A DNA stretch of 64,000 bases from Diphasiastrum complanatum. Taxonomy: Eukaryota > Streptophyta > Lycopodiopsida > Lycopodiales > Lycopodiaceae. The first letter of the stretch is position 1, and each line of letters starts with the position of its first letter. The stretch lies in the NCBI GenBank assembly GCA_029204225.1, contig CM055097.1, positions 57,601,498 to 57,665,497 on the forward strand, in the 5' to 3' direction. The notes beneath the pieces were generated by a model. The model made no database searches. It was not told the DNA's origin and was given only the letters and a program-made list of their open reading frames with translations. The position numbers and the translations under genes were made by a program. Of this stretch, positions 1 through 10,858 are shown piece after piece.

Positions 1-3000
1 GCCCCCTGCACCAGATGAAGTCATTCTTTGCGTTCTTCCTATGTTCCATGCATATGGATTTTGTTCTGTAGTTTGTGCAAATCTCTGCAAGGCTAGGACG
101 GTTGTTGTAATGCCTCAATACAACTTTGAGAGCATGTTGGCCGCAGTGGGACGTTACCGTGTCACAGTTCTGCCCGTCGTGCCGCCAATCGTAATTCAGC
201 TTGTCAAAAGAAAACCAGGAAGCGAGTACGATTGGAGCTCACTTCGGGAGGTAGGATCCGGAGCTGCCCCACTTGGGAAAGAGCTATCGGAGGCATTCTT
301 GAAGATGTATCCTGGAGTGCAGCTGAAACAGGTAAAAGGAGATGCTTTACAAATTCATTTCAAGTGTAATACACATTCTGTTTTGCAGCTGGTTGTTATC
401 TGTTTCTTACCGGAATGAAAAATAAACAGAAGAGCTTACCCGTTTCCTCGATTTTCAGTAGCCTGCTATCTCTGTAAGGTAAATTGTTGAAGCGAAATAT
501 TCCCTGTCCGATTCTATTTCCAAGTTTGCAATGCCACTTCACTAGAATTTGTTTGTAGGAGACTTGCTGTTCCAGTATTTGGAAGCCTTAAACCCAATCC
601 ATACCTCACAAACAAGAGATGCTGTATGTGTTTTAGGGTTACGGGCTAACGGAATCTTCTGGGGGTGCAGTGATAACACATCGAGGAGAAACCTATGTGC
701 ATTGGTTCTTGTGGTAAGCTAGTATCAAACGTGAAAGCCAAAATTGTTGATGTTGATTCTGGGAGATGTTTGCCTCCATATGAGAAAGGAGAGATTTGGT
801 TGCATGGTCCATGTATTACTAAAGGTACTTATTTTTGCCTCTGAACTCTTGCATTATAATTGTAATATTTGTACATGGTCAAGATATGAATAAAATATCT
901 ACGCCCCGATTTTTGGAAAGTGTGTGCTATGTTCCAATTATTCTAATGGGCTGAAATATTGTTGTTGCATGTCATTATTGTCAAACCAAAAAGGGTATAA
1001 TTTCCATACACTACCATGGTTTTTGTTTAATTACCGAAGAAGTAGAGGTGAAACATCTTTTGTTTCAACAAAGATTGCTTGATTATACCCACCCATGATT
1101 TTGGGACCACAAGTCAGTTGCGGATTCTCTCTCCTTATGATTGATATCTCATTTAAGATCCATATGTTGTTTATAGAGAGACTAAAGTTCTCTTTCACAT
1201 GAGAGTCGTCTTTGTATGTAAAAGAAAATTAGCTTAGCAATGTTCTATGTGAGGTGCTTATTTTAAGGCTACAACTCTTATGGAATACCATATGTGCAGG
1301 TTATGTGAAAAATTTTGAGGCAACAACAGCTACCATAGATGCTGATGGTTGGCTACATACTGGGGACCTTGGATTCTTTGATAAAGAAGGTCATTTGTTT
1401 GTGGTTGATCGCCTAAAGGAGTTGATTAAGTACAAATCTTTTCAGGTGTGCAATTTTTTGAGCTTTATAAACAACCAATTTGTGTCATTCGATTACCTCA
1501 AGTTGAAATGTCTAAATTTTGATGACATGGAGATGCTCGTATTTGATAAAAGTACCAAACAAATTTATTTTCTCATTATCTTTCTTTATACAAACAGAAT
1601 GAGTTACGCATATTGATGCTCTTTTGAGTATTAAGAACTTCATGTAGCTGGTAACTAGCATGCTGTATATCATCACTCCTTTCAAAATAAGGATTCTTTG
1701 GGAAACATGTCATTTTATGATTTTGGCATCAATAGTTCTCGATTGTTTTCCACATCATTAGTTTGAGTTCTATGATTAATAATCTTGAAGTTATGTATGC
1801 TCTTCCCCCTTTTGTTAGGAGTGCTGTATGTTGGAACATTGGAATTTGGAACCTTTCGAGGAAGGCAAAGCGTTCTATCCTTAGTAGGTCTTGTTCTTGT
1901 GGTGACTCCCTTTATTCTACTTTAGGATTTTTCTTTTTGGAAAATGAATATACATAAGGCCTATTTGTACTCCCTTGAGGAACCCTAAAAGTATACTGAA
2001 AAAAATCGAGGGAGGCAAGATTTGGAGGGAAAATAGTGCACCCTCTTAAAGGGCCCCCACTTCAATTGCTCAACTAATAAAAATAGGGCCTTTGGCCAAT
2101 CCTAAGTATAAATGCATCAAGAGGCATTTAGGCCTATACATGGATAAAAAGAGCCTGTGGTCAACAAATGAATATAAGAGCTAGATAAATGTACTAATAT
2201 GGTGAGTCAAAGATAAGTCCATAACTCTCCCATCAAAAAACATTGTCCTCAATGTGGGCATGTAGAAAAACAACATCAAGGAGGATTAGTAGCAGGTGCA
2301 TTGATATCAACATCAACAAGAATAGTAGCAGAAGCATCCCAAGGTTGAATAATGGCAACAAAGCATGGGCCTGATCAGCAAGCAGGGGTGTATGGTAAAA
2401 AACATCAATAGGCTGGGCATGTAGAAAAACAACATCAAGGAGGATTAGTAGCAGGTGCATTGATATCAACATCAACAAGAATAGTAGCAGAAGCATCCCA
2501 AGGTTGAATAATGGCAACAAAGCATGGGCCTGATCAGCAAGCAGGGGTGTATGGTAAAAAACATCAATAGGCTCCCAAGTAGCCTCATCAACTGGCTGTC
2601 CTTGCCATTGATCAAGGAATTGAAAATCTAACGTCGATGGACCTGTGCTAGCAGAAAAGGAAAGATCTACCATATCCGCAGGAAAAGTATCATGGTGAGG
2701 AGCCCACATAGCTCACATGAAAGATGTCACAGGCACGTGTACTAGGAAGAGTTGAAGGTTGTCATGTACTTATATTCCTGCCTCAGTGTCAACATGTTGT
2801 ACTTGTAAATTTTGAAATGGCTCACATTTGCTTGTGTTGTTTTGTAAGAAAATGTAAATAGCCGGTTTTGTTTAACTTGTTGACCTGCTTGTATTTGGTA
2901 TGGGGTATTGGGTTTGAATTTAGAAGCTATTGGATTGACCTCCTAAAAAGTAAGAGAGTTGACCAATCAATAAGACATGTGTCATATGCTCACTAGGACA

Positions 3001-6000
3001 CTTGGTAATGACTAATGATCAATGTATATAACACAAGGCACACAATGACAGTACTTCTTAAGAGCAAAGATGATAGCAAGGAACTCTTTCTCATGTGTGG
3101 AATAGCATTGCCCATAGGAATGAAGGTTGCGAGACTCATGGGCAATGACACAACTAGCCTAGCGTAACATAGCAACTATACCAACAAAATTGGCATCCAT
3201 CTAAACAAGAAATATCTACTCAAAATCAAGAAGGCAAAGGACATGAGCGGTAGTGAGAGAATGCTTTAGAGAGTGACAAACAGCTTGGAAAGCAGGACTC
3301 CAATCAAAAGGCGCGTCTTTCTTGAGTAGGTCATGGAGAGAGGATGGCATACTGACGAAATCATAGTTACTAGGGGATGCGTTCCGAGCCCTTGGGAACA
3401 TGTTCCCCACGTTCCCACCAACCAGATGTTTCCAGGAACGCGTTCCCAGTTGGGAACACGCTCCCAAGCATGTTCCCAGGGGTGGAAACGCATTCCCAAG
3501 TAGCAAAAGCAAAATCTTCTAATAAAACCTGCTTTGTTTGAAACTTTTCAATTTTTGTTGACTGTTACCCATAGAAGGGTTCATATGCCTATATAAAAAC
3601 CCATCAAAAGTATCAAGATGCTCGTTTTTGAGAAATAAGGCCAAATCCATTCCTACATTTTGCCAGTTTTCCTGAGCACTGTTTCAAACTTATATTCAAT
3701 GATGTGGCGTTCCCACGTTCCCAATTCCTCGAAAACATTCATGTTCCCAGGGGTCACATTCCCATTTCGTTCCCGTTCCCTGGCAACTATGGACAAAATG
3801 AGGAACATGCTTGCGCAAATGGAGAGCTAGACCAAGAAACATACACACATGGTGAACATCAGTGGGAGTGGGCCAAGTGAGGATGACCTTAAGCTTATGA
3901 GGATCAAGACGAGCATGGCCATTATGAAAGAGCACTTGGATTGTTTGCAAGAATGTCATCAAAATAGACAAGGACACAAAGGCCAAGAAGAGGACGCACG
4001 ATATTATTCATGAAATTTTGAGAGGTAGGTGGTCCGTTAGTCACACCAAAGGGTAGGACTTTAAACTCATAAAGGCCAAGGTGAGTACAAAAGGCAGTCT
4101 CATATTCATCAGAAGGATGCATGCAAATCTGCTGGTAGCCAGAGTAGAGATCAATTTTGGAAAAAAGTTTGGCTTTACCAAATTGGTCAAAAAGGTCATT
4201 GTATGAGGAACAGGATACTGATTACAAATAGTAAGCTTATTATAGGCATTGTATCCATTGTGAAGATGCTTGGACCAATCTTTTTTTGTTTACAAGTTAA
4301 TCAGGAGCACAAAAAGTTTAACAGAGTTTCAATCAAACACGTTTCATTCAATGAAACTCCATTTCAAAATGGTCTATTTCAAACGAACCGTTTGAAACTG
4401 ATTCTCAATGAGCAAAACAGTTTCAAACAAAAAGCCTAATTTATTTATTTATTTCTAATTTTTTCTTGGTTTTAAACAATTCTACTGCTGTGTAGTATTG
4501 GTCTTTTTTTTAATTGAAGGAATGTGTGAGGGTAGGGAATGAGATAAACTAGAATGTGTCTACATCACCTAAACACAAAAAAAGCACTTGTTTTTGCCAT
4601 AATAGAAGGCTGGAAATGAAATCCCTGTTTCAAAAAGGTCCATGAAACATCAAAGGGCTATGACTACGAACAATGCAGGCTTGGCATAAAATTTCATGGA
4701 TTTGATGTTGGACTTCATCTCATTTAGATTTAGACATACGATTGGAAGCATGAGAAGGAGAAGCAGCAAGGAGAAGGTCAATGTGGTTGACATCACGCAA
4801 AGGTGGCAATGAGACATGCTAAGCTACTGTAAAAGATCAAAAATCATTGAAGGTAGTGGTGTAGCTGAAGAGCAAACAGGTAGAGCTGGAGCATCTTTAG
4901 CTGTCTGAACACATATGATTTATGTACAATGAGCCTTGGGAAGGCTCCACAATGACTGATGCTGAAGGTCCAGAGTGAGAGCGCAAAAGGAAGTAAACCA
5001 ATCGGTACCAAGGATAATGTCATAGCACTCATCGATAGGATTAAGATGAAAATCAGCCTGCCCAGTGAAATCCCCAATCCGATACTTGATGTTGCTCAGA
5101 AAAGAGTGAGTGTTGCACGTGTGTCCACTAAAGCAATATACTCATGGCCAATGATGTGGATGTGAAGTCAAATACAATGGGGACCATGCTTTCCAGTCCA
5201 TATAGCATAAGCAAGCTTAGCATGACACTTGGCAAGATCAGCAGAGCTAGGGTCGGTTGGAGTACAGTCAACAGAGTCCTAAGGAGAAAGCATAGAAAAT
5301 CTGGATATAAACGTCAAAGTCATCCTCGCTGTCTTGGTAAGTATACGTCAATAGTAGCAGTAGAAGACTACTGACAAGCTTGGGCCGATCAGGGCGCTTT
5401 CAACAGAAACATAAATGCTTAGAGCAAACTCAGTAGGGGACTAAAGAGAAATATAAGCAAGACGAGGAGTGGGAGTGAGATGCAGGAGATGAAGTGGACA
5501 GGGAGGGAGCAACAACCAAAATGGAAGGACTCGCACATAACAAGTTAAAACATGGAGGACGAGAGACTGAAGAAGAAAAATCAGGGTAATTATGTTGTAG
5601 AGTAGTGGCAAGGGAGATGGCATCAGATAAGGAAGCAAGACAAAAGGAAGCGACACCTAGCGGAGAGTAGCATGGAGAGCATCAATGTAGCGAGAAACAC
5701 GGCTCCTCAGTATGAAGATCAGCAAGTAAGAGAGCTTTGTGAAATGGTTACATCATTTGGGAAAGACTTCAAAAAAAATTTGCTGTGGAACCGATCAGTG
5801 AAGGTTGATCATAGCCCACTTCATCCAAAAGATAGACCATGACTGCTTCCTCTCATGAGTAGAATCACCGTGAAAAACCTGCCATGTAGTAGCAACATGA
5901 CTATACAAATGTTAATGTCTGCTGAGAAGATCTTTAAAGAGTCTCATGGAGGTCATCACCACTAGGAGCACCACGAATCATCTTCAAAGAATATAAGTGG

Positions 6001-8819
6001 GAATGGTAAACAAAGAGCAAAATAATTGAGGAGAGGACTCTTCGTCACCGCATTACTATATTTATCTGGCACTTCTATTCATTTGTTGGCCACAGGCCCT
6101 TTTTTTATTCATTTACAAGCCTAAGGGCCTTTCTTATGCATTTATATTTAGGATTAGCCAAAGGCATTATTCTTGTTAGTTAAGTATTTGGAGCGGGGGC
6201 CCTGTACGAGGGCACACTATTTTCCCTCCTGCCTCCCTTGATTTTTGAATTCTACTTTTGGGGTTACTGAAGGGAGTATAAATAGGCCTCATCTGCATTC
6301 ATTTTTCAGTGTTTTGATTTGGTAATGCTTGGGCTGCTTCATGGGAGAATTCTTGCCTATTCTCCACATTTGTCTAGTTGGTTTTTGCAGATATTTTCAT
6401 TTTTGGTTGATCTATGTGCATTTTTCAAAAGCTCTTTAACTCTAATTTGAGGGAACTCCATCTCTCTTTGGCAGAACTTCCCATCACCATTTTCAAGCTA
6501 TATTTTGCAGCGATCAACACCATTTTTCGCCGCTGCTTTCACTTTCTTTGGTGGCAGCTTAAGAGGATAGTTAATAGCTGCTAAACTTGGTAAAAAATCG
6601 GCTAGGTTTTGGTGGATTGGACCTCAGCTATACTTGGCAATTTTTTACATTCTTGTTCTGTTATTTTTGGTGCAGTTCATCAGCTCTTTTGTAACCTCAT
6701 CGCTTGCTATATTTGGCTGATATCTTTTGGCTGCAATTTCTTACTACATTTGGAAGATCTTCTACACTTGTTGGTGGCAATTTTCTTGATGACTTCCTCA
6801 ACTGTTGGGCAGCATCTACACATACCTTCAATGCCCACTTTGGCAGAAATATTGACACATTTTTGCCTGTCACATGCTTGCTGGTTTTTGGGCATGTTAA
6901 GGCAGTTCCATCGCCCTACTTCCTACCATATTTGGACCCGCTTGACTGATATTTTTTTGGCCAGCCTATACACTTATTTCCATCACCCACTTTTCAGGTG
7001 GTCACGACATGTTTTGGCGGCATCTTCACCACCTCTAGCTTGCTTGATTTTCTGCTACACTTGGGTACCCTTCTTCCGTACTTGGTCCTCTAGTTGGTGG
7101 ACATTTTGGCAGTCTCATCACTACTATCAGTGGCTGAATTTTTTGTTACATTTGCCACACTCATGCCCTCTTTTACAATGACTTTTTCGACGCTTCCTTG
7201 CTAATCACTTCCATGTTGGTTTCTCTTCTCTCTATTGGTGTGCTTGCTTTTCTTTTATGTTGCTCATTACATATGGAGTCATCAACACTCAATGGAAATT
7301 GATTTCTTTAGTCCTTATATCAATAGAGATTGGTCCTTATATTAATCTACTGATATTATTGTTTTGTTATTACATCACTATTTGAAGAAAATATGAAAAC
7401 AAATCAACCCATTAGAAATATTAGTAAGAATTTCTTTGATATTTCATTTTTTTGTATGTTCAAAATGATTCAACGTAGAATTCAGAAAAGTGGGAAACAA
7501 CTGAGTTTGCTATACTTCTGGTTTAGGTTCCTCCTTTCTTTCTGTTTTGGCTTTACCTTGTGATCCTTCACTTGCTCATGCTGGTTGTCATTTGAAATAA
7601 GCTTGATGTTGCCAAAAACAATTGGCCCTCCATCAATGTTTTGGTCCTCATTTTCAGCCTAAAGCTACTATTGACTTTGAAATACCATTGACATAATGTG
7701 CGTTGTACTTGGAAACTATGTGCATAAGAAGCTGCCACACTAGTTCCATTCCATGAGTGTAAGATGCTGAAAGAAAATCATATTATATGAGCGCAGAAGA
7801 AAATTTGTCATGCTTGACATGTCTGTGCAAAAGTTCAATGTACAGACATATGAGTAATTTTTTGCCTATGAAAACTCCAAATATTTGGTCAGGTTGCACC
7901 CGCTGAGCTGGAAGCAGTGCTAGTGTCACACCCAGAAATAATAGATGCAGCAGTTATACCGTGAGTTTTCAATCCATCCACCTGCTTGAGTTCTTCATTG
8001 CAAAGTATTGATTTGGGGCCATTCAGGATGTGCATCATATTTCCAATATTTGAGACTCTAATAGCTGCTCAAGATGGATGATCAATTGATTGGTAGTCTT
8101 ACTCACTTACATTGAAATGGCAGAAGACAAGCTATTATTTCAGATCTGGTAGCTCACTGCATGTTCTGTTATGCTGCAGACGCCCAGACGAAGAAGCTGG
8201 TGAGGTTCCTATGGCACTTGTAGTTCGGTCACCAGGGAGCACCTTAAATGAAGAAAAAGTGAAAGATTTTGTTGCAGCTCAGGTATGATCACTTTATCAC
8301 AAAAGCAAAACACATTGAAGAAGTATGTGAGGTATGGACAGTATTAGGCTATCAAAGCATTCCAGCAAACAAGAAAGCCAGATACCAGCATTGGATTTGT
8401 GCTTGATGTGGTAGAGTGTGCATTACTTTCATTGTGGTCAATACACAACTACGATAAGCTTTCTGATTTTACTGAATACTTTACGTGTGACAATGAATAT
8501 TCTATTTGATAATGATGCTAATGCAATAAATGTTTGACCGCGATTATCCATTATGCAAGCTCTTTGAAAATTTCAAAGAATAGTGTGCGGTAGGGTTATA
8601 TTCACGTTCCTAGTTAGGCTTATGATGAACTTGCTAATTTATTCATCCATGAGCTAGATGCAGTGTTAGACTCATGCCTCACAATTGATATGAATAATGT
8701 GCCAGGTCTCGCCATACAAAAGAGTTCGTCAAGTGGCTTTTAGTAATGTTATCCCAAAGTCTGCATCTGGCAAAATTCTTCGCAAGGAGCTGATTCAGCT
8801 TCAACACTCTAAGATGTGA
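1..8819 (+). CDS. Peroxisomal 4CL-like acyl-CoA ligase, 3' part, one frameshift
   Basis: An ANL-superfamily adenylating enzyme that would activate a carboxylic acid to its CoA thioester through an acyl-AMP. Exons read as <1-331, 637-824, 1300-1445, 7893-7960, 8180-8282 and 8706-8819, all with GT-AG borders. Visible motifs in order are [57 protein letters not shown] and the catalytic-lysine motif [11 protein letters not shown]. The protein ends in SKM, a PTS1-type peroxisomal signal, which points to the 4CL-like/OPCL clade rather than true lignin 4CL. The N-terminal half, including the P-loop-like AMP box, lies left of the window. In the 637-824 exon the frame breaks near 703-707: the reading frame meets a stop at 715-717, while family-like sequence ([17 protein letters not shown]) continues in the next frame. 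This is either a pseudogene or a 1-base error. Family assignment is sure; functionality is not. Confidence 0.85.
332..636 (+). other. Intron of the 4CL-like gene
   Basis: A 305-bp intron with donor CAG|GTAAAA and acceptor TTTTAG|GG. I see no other feature in it. Confidence 0.75.
825..1299 (+). other. Intron of the 4CL-like gene
   Basis: Donor AAAG|GTACTT and acceptor GTGCAG|GT; a glycine codon is split across the junction. AT-rich, with no recognisable element. Confidence 0.75.
1943..2215 (-). repeat. Gypsy LTR, U3 part (3' LTR of the minus-strand element)
   Basis: Follows the chromodomain end of pol on the minus strand. It has a TATA-like box on that strand (ACAAATAGG, near 1962-1970). It matches the reverse complement of 6045-6310 over roughly 250 bp with scattered differences. 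Homology stops abruptly at about 1943, so R-U5 seems to be missing. Confidence 0.65.
2233..2709 (-). pseudogene. Gypsy integrase C-terminus / chromodomain-like, with tandem duplication
   Basis: The minus-strand frame contains the gypsy hallmark [14 protein letters not shown] (a chromodomain-type IRWxGLPxxEATWE motif) and ends in HIEDNVF, like the LEDKVxF tail of many plant gypsy polyproteins. The segment from IDVFYH to [10 protein letters not shown] is present twice because of a 159-bp tandem duplication that keeps the frame open. It is a remnant; the integrase core upstream is not recognisable. Confidence 0.7.
2256..2573. repeat. Exact 2 x 159-bp tandem duplication
   Basis: Copies at 2256-2414 and 2415-2573 read identically by eye. 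159 is divisible by three, so the gypsy frame is preserved. Confidence 0.9.
2990..3361 (-). pseudogene. Gypsy RNase H remnant (downstream of the MITE)
   Basis: Minus-strand segments include [18 protein letters not shown] and further on [12 protein letters not shown] and [17 protein letters not shown], the classic gypsy RNase H region, spread over shifted frames. It continues directly the segment ending VPHFVHS on the other side of the inserted MITE. Confidence 0.75.
3362..3791. mobile_element. hAT-type MITE with iterated GTTCCC words
   Basis: A 430-bp element interrupting gypsy RNase H. It has 14-bp TIRs, CATAGTTACTAGGG on the left and the complement CATAGTTGCCAGGG on the right, and an 8-bp target-site duplication, GACGAAAT at 3354-3361 and GACAAAAT at 3792-3799 (one mismatch), as for hAT elements. 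Both subterminal regions are crowded with GTTCCC or its complement; the middle is unrelated AT-rich sequence. There is no coding capacity. Confidence 0.8.
3792..4200 (-). pseudogene. Gypsy reverse transcriptase remnant
   Basis: Minus strand, in order: [18 protein letters not shown], the [10 protein letters not shown] block, the catalytic YFDD box within VYFDDILA, then [20 protein letters not shown] and [18 protein letters not shown], the RT connection segment. Frame shifts and stops break it. RT is embedded in the minus-strand gypsy element. Confidence 0.8.
4240..4440. repeat. Iterated GTTTCAAAC-type words, probable MITE remnant
   Basis: Direct and inverted copies of GTTTCAAAC, GTTTCATT and GTTTGAAAC crowd about 140 bp (about 4300-4430). 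The pattern resembles the subterminal word arrays of the hAT-type MITE at 3362-3791. Element ends are not defined. Confidence 0.4.
4441..4849. other. Degenerate gypsy interior
   Basis: Lies between the RT and protease remnants of the minus-strand gypsy element. No motif is readable. Confidence 0.4.
4850..5165 (-). pseudogene. Gypsy aspartic protease remnant
   Basis: The minus strand reads [16 protein letters not shown] and then [10 protein letters not shown], the two halves of a gypsy retropepsin. The usual active-site DTGAT is DTRAT here, so the enzyme would be dead even without the frameshifts. Confidence 0.65.
6045..6310 (+). repeat. Gypsy LTR U3 copy in plus orientation
   Basis: Reverse-complement match of the LTR at 1943-2215. 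It carries a clear TATA box (TATAAATA, 6277-6284) reading rightwards. No primer-binding site follows within the next few hundred bases. Confidence 0.6.
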
Positions 8820-9349
8820 GATGGGTGACATTGCAAAACATGCCAGTAAAAGATTGCGTTATATTCACCATTCATCTAATAGATTTTTGCAGATGAAAAT
8901 TAGTTAGGGCGTGTTTTTGATGATTGGGAAAAACTTGAGATTAATGTTCATATGATTTAACTTTTGTTGGTTCTTTTCCATCCTTTGAAGTTTGAATATT
9001 AGATCTGGGTTTTGAAGCCCGTATCCAGCTTTGTAAACTGTTTTTCCAGTAACTTATTTGGTGTCTATCAGGACTAGTCTCCGTAGTTACCAAAATATTC
9101 CGTAGTCTTTTGGATACTCTGTTGCAATGATTCCAAGAGACGTATTGATACGCATACTGTACATCTTGTAGCTGGAACATGGCTGAATACGACATTCTGA
9201 AACGTATAGAGCCGTATTTGGGCTGTATTCTGGCCGTATTCACGTCTTCTAGGCTAAAGACCACTTTCTTTGAAAGTTTCTTTTTAAGAATATGAATATA
9301 TAGTTCTTTCTTGTGGTATTATGGTATTATGGATACGTAATTGACATTC
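8820..9349. other. Downstream flank of the 4CL-like gene
   Basis: 3' UTR and spacer. From about 9080 to 9250 short words related to CGTATT recur (TACGCATAC, CGTATAG, CCGTATTT, GCCGTATTC), a weaker case of the word arrays seen in the MITEs. No gene seen. Confidence 0.35.
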
Positions 9350-9595
9350 CCAAATTATTTATGGTAATGGCCTGACTAATTGGTCATTACCTGACGTAAT
9401 TGTCATTTTCTCTCGGACTGTGGCATTCTCTCTCTCTAACTGTGGCGGGCAGAAGGTAGGAGTCTCTCTGTTTTAGCAGGCAGATAGGTCTCTCTCTTGG
9501 CTTGGTGAGATAGAGACAGAGACAGAGAGGTCTCCCAGCTGTAATGCCTCAAAATTTTCAGCAATGAGTACATCACGAGGTGTTTGACAACAGAA

Positions 9596-10104
9596 ATGGA
9601 ATGGAGTACCATAGCTGAGCACCAAGTCCACAACTGTGCTGCAAATTCTGAAACTGAAGTCGTATACAGTGAATCTGTGTTTAGAGTGACGATGATCTTC
9701 GTATCCGTGCTGCTTTGCTTGCTCATGTTGGTTGTCTGCTAGGACTCCATTGTGCGCTGCAGGCTATGCCACAAATGGCGAGCTTCAGATCATTCACAGC
9801 CCTGGCCAGAGTCTCCGTGCATCCAAGACAGGTTTAAGCAAAATGTATGTGGACAAGCTTCCCATGGTTAGATGCATTGTGTCATCTTCACAGCATCAGT
9901 CTCAACGGCTAGGCAACGAGTGTATGATCTGCTTGAATGAATTCTCAGAGGATAAGGTGAGGCTACTTCCCACCAGTTGCAGCCATGCCTTCCATGTCTT
10001 TTTGCAATGATATGTGGCTCCTCACTATTGTTTCCTGTCCATCTTGCAGACAAAGTCTGTTTCCTCAAGTCAGTCCATCAAGCTTTGTTAGAGACCAGAG
10101 TTAG
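9596..10104 (+). pseudogene. ATL-type RING-H2 E3 ligase pseudogene
   Basis: Plus-strand pieces follow the ATL layout. There is an N-terminal hydrophobic segment (VTMIFVSVLLCLLMLVVC), then basic/cysteine residues, then GLSKMYVDKLP (the ATL GLD-type motif), then the RING: ECMICLNEFSED, LPTSCSHAFH and, one frame over, CNDMWLLTIVSCPSCRQ. All eight zinc ligands of a C3H2C3 RING are present. The frame is broken by a TAG after the hydrophobic segment, another shift before GLSK, and a T5 run at 9999-10003 splitting the second histidine from the next cysteine. ATL proteins are membrane-anchored ubiquitin ligases; this copy cannot make one. It lies between the TIRs of the element at 9350-10858. Confidence 0.75.
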
Positions 10105-10189
10105 CTACATGGAGGGGATGAAGGCACTGCATTTGCTATCATAGCAATGTCACAGGTTGCAATGAGCTCTCTTGTAACGGGTGGGCAAT

Positions 10190-10191
10190 CT

Positions 10192-10228
<37 letters not shown>
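10190..10228. repeat. Compound (TC)n-(CG)n microsatellite
   Basis: About 12 TC units run straight into about 7 CG units. Confidence 0.9.
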
Positions 10229-10259
10229 AGAGCGGGCAGCATTTTTAAAAAAAAAAATT

Positions 10260-10400
10260 GGGGCCTATATTATGCAAAATAATATGGGCTCCCAAAACGA
10301 TTAAAAACCTCACGAATGACAATTACGGATACTTAATTGACATTCTTTTGATTTTATGGCCTTTTTAGGCCCTACATTATTTTGCATACTATAGGACCCC
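10260..10400. repeat. Small inverted-repeat element
   Basis: Arms of about 34 bp: GGGGCCTATATTATGCAAAA and onward from 10260, complementary to 10367-10400. Arms flank a short AT-rich loop. A MITE-like fold-back inside the RING-carrying element. Confidence 0.65.
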
Positions 10401-10477
10401 AAAAAAGATTCGTTTTTCTATTTTCAAATTGCTTGGAAACTGCTACGTGACACAGAGAAAAAGCTGCTGTTGCTTAG

Positions 10478-10677
10478 AGAGAGAGAGAGAGCATCTTCCT
10501 GCCTATGAACTGCTGAGTTTGTGAGAAAGAGAAAAATCTCTCCTACAAAAAGAGAGAGAGAGAGAGAGAGAGAGCTGCTGCCTAGAGAGAGAGAGAGAGA
10601 GAGAGAGCTGCTGCCTCTTGGGAGAGAGCGACCTGCTCCTTGGAGAGAGAGAGAGAGAGAGAGAGCAACCAGCTCCC

Positions 10678-10712
<35 letters not shown>
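10478..10712. repeat. Interrupted (GA)n cluster
   Basis: Six GA tracts of 16-34 bp separated by short spacers such as GCTGCTGCCT. The long Arg/Glu or Ser/Leu open frames over it are repeat artefacts. Confidence 0.9.
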
Positions 10713-10858
10713 TGAGTGAGTGCTCTATGCAGCCTGCCTAGTGAGGGAGGGCATGAGAGAGTGAAAGTGATGACACAGAGAGAGCCCATCAAATCAATGG
10801 AATGACAATTACATCAGGTAATGGTCAATTGGTATGGCCATTACCATAAATAATCTGG

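Larger units (their letters stand above)
1943..6310 (-). mobile_element. Decayed Ty3/gypsy element with inverted LTR copies
   Basis: Read on the minus strand the element runs from gag-like debris (about 6000-5440), through a protease (about 5165-4850), reverse transcriptase and RNase H (about 4200-2990) and an integrase C-terminal chromodomain-like segment (2709-2233), into LTR U3 sequence (about 2215-1943). All frames are broken. The integrase core between about 2990 and 2710 appears deleted. At the far end, 6045-6310 carries the same LTR sequence as 1943-2215 but as its reverse complement, so the two copies are inverted instead of direct. A hAT-type MITE interrupts the RNase H region. The element sits in a 4CL-like intron, antisense to that gene. 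Confidence 0.8.
1446..7892 (+). other. 6.4-kb intron of the 4CL-like gene, filled with retroelement sequence
   Basis: Joins the exon ending KYKSFQ to the exon starting VAPAELEA, an uninterrupted family motif. The intron contains the gypsy composite at 1943-6310. From 1446 to 1942 I see nothing. From 6311 to 7892 the sequence is T-rich and may be the R-U5 and leader of the plus-oriented LTR copy that begins near 6045, but no primer-binding site or second LTR was found. The plus-strand open frame at 6609-7181 has no recognisable domain. Confidence 0.75.
9350..10858. mobile_element. TIR element carrying a RING-H2 gene fragment (Pack-type candidate)
   Basis: Ends are about 60-bp inverted repeats: 9350-9409 reads CCAAATTATTTATGGTAATG and onward, and 10799-10858 is its complement with few mismatches. 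Between them lie an ATL-type RING-H2 pseudogene (9596-10104), a small inverted-repeat element (10260-10400) and GA/CT tracts. I could not settle the target-site duplication, so the superfamily is unknown. Gene capture between TIRs is inference from position. Confidence 0.6.

Noticed and set aside
712-720. GTGGTAAGC near 712-720 as an alternative splice donor explaining the 4CL frameshift
   Set aside because: It would remove conserved coding sequence ([16 protein letters not shown] to GPCITKG) that is plainly exon.
6609-7181. 190-codon open frame in the 4CL-like intron
   Set aside because: Cys/Trp/Phe/His-rich composition typical of T-rich noncoding DNA; no motif, and in-intron position.
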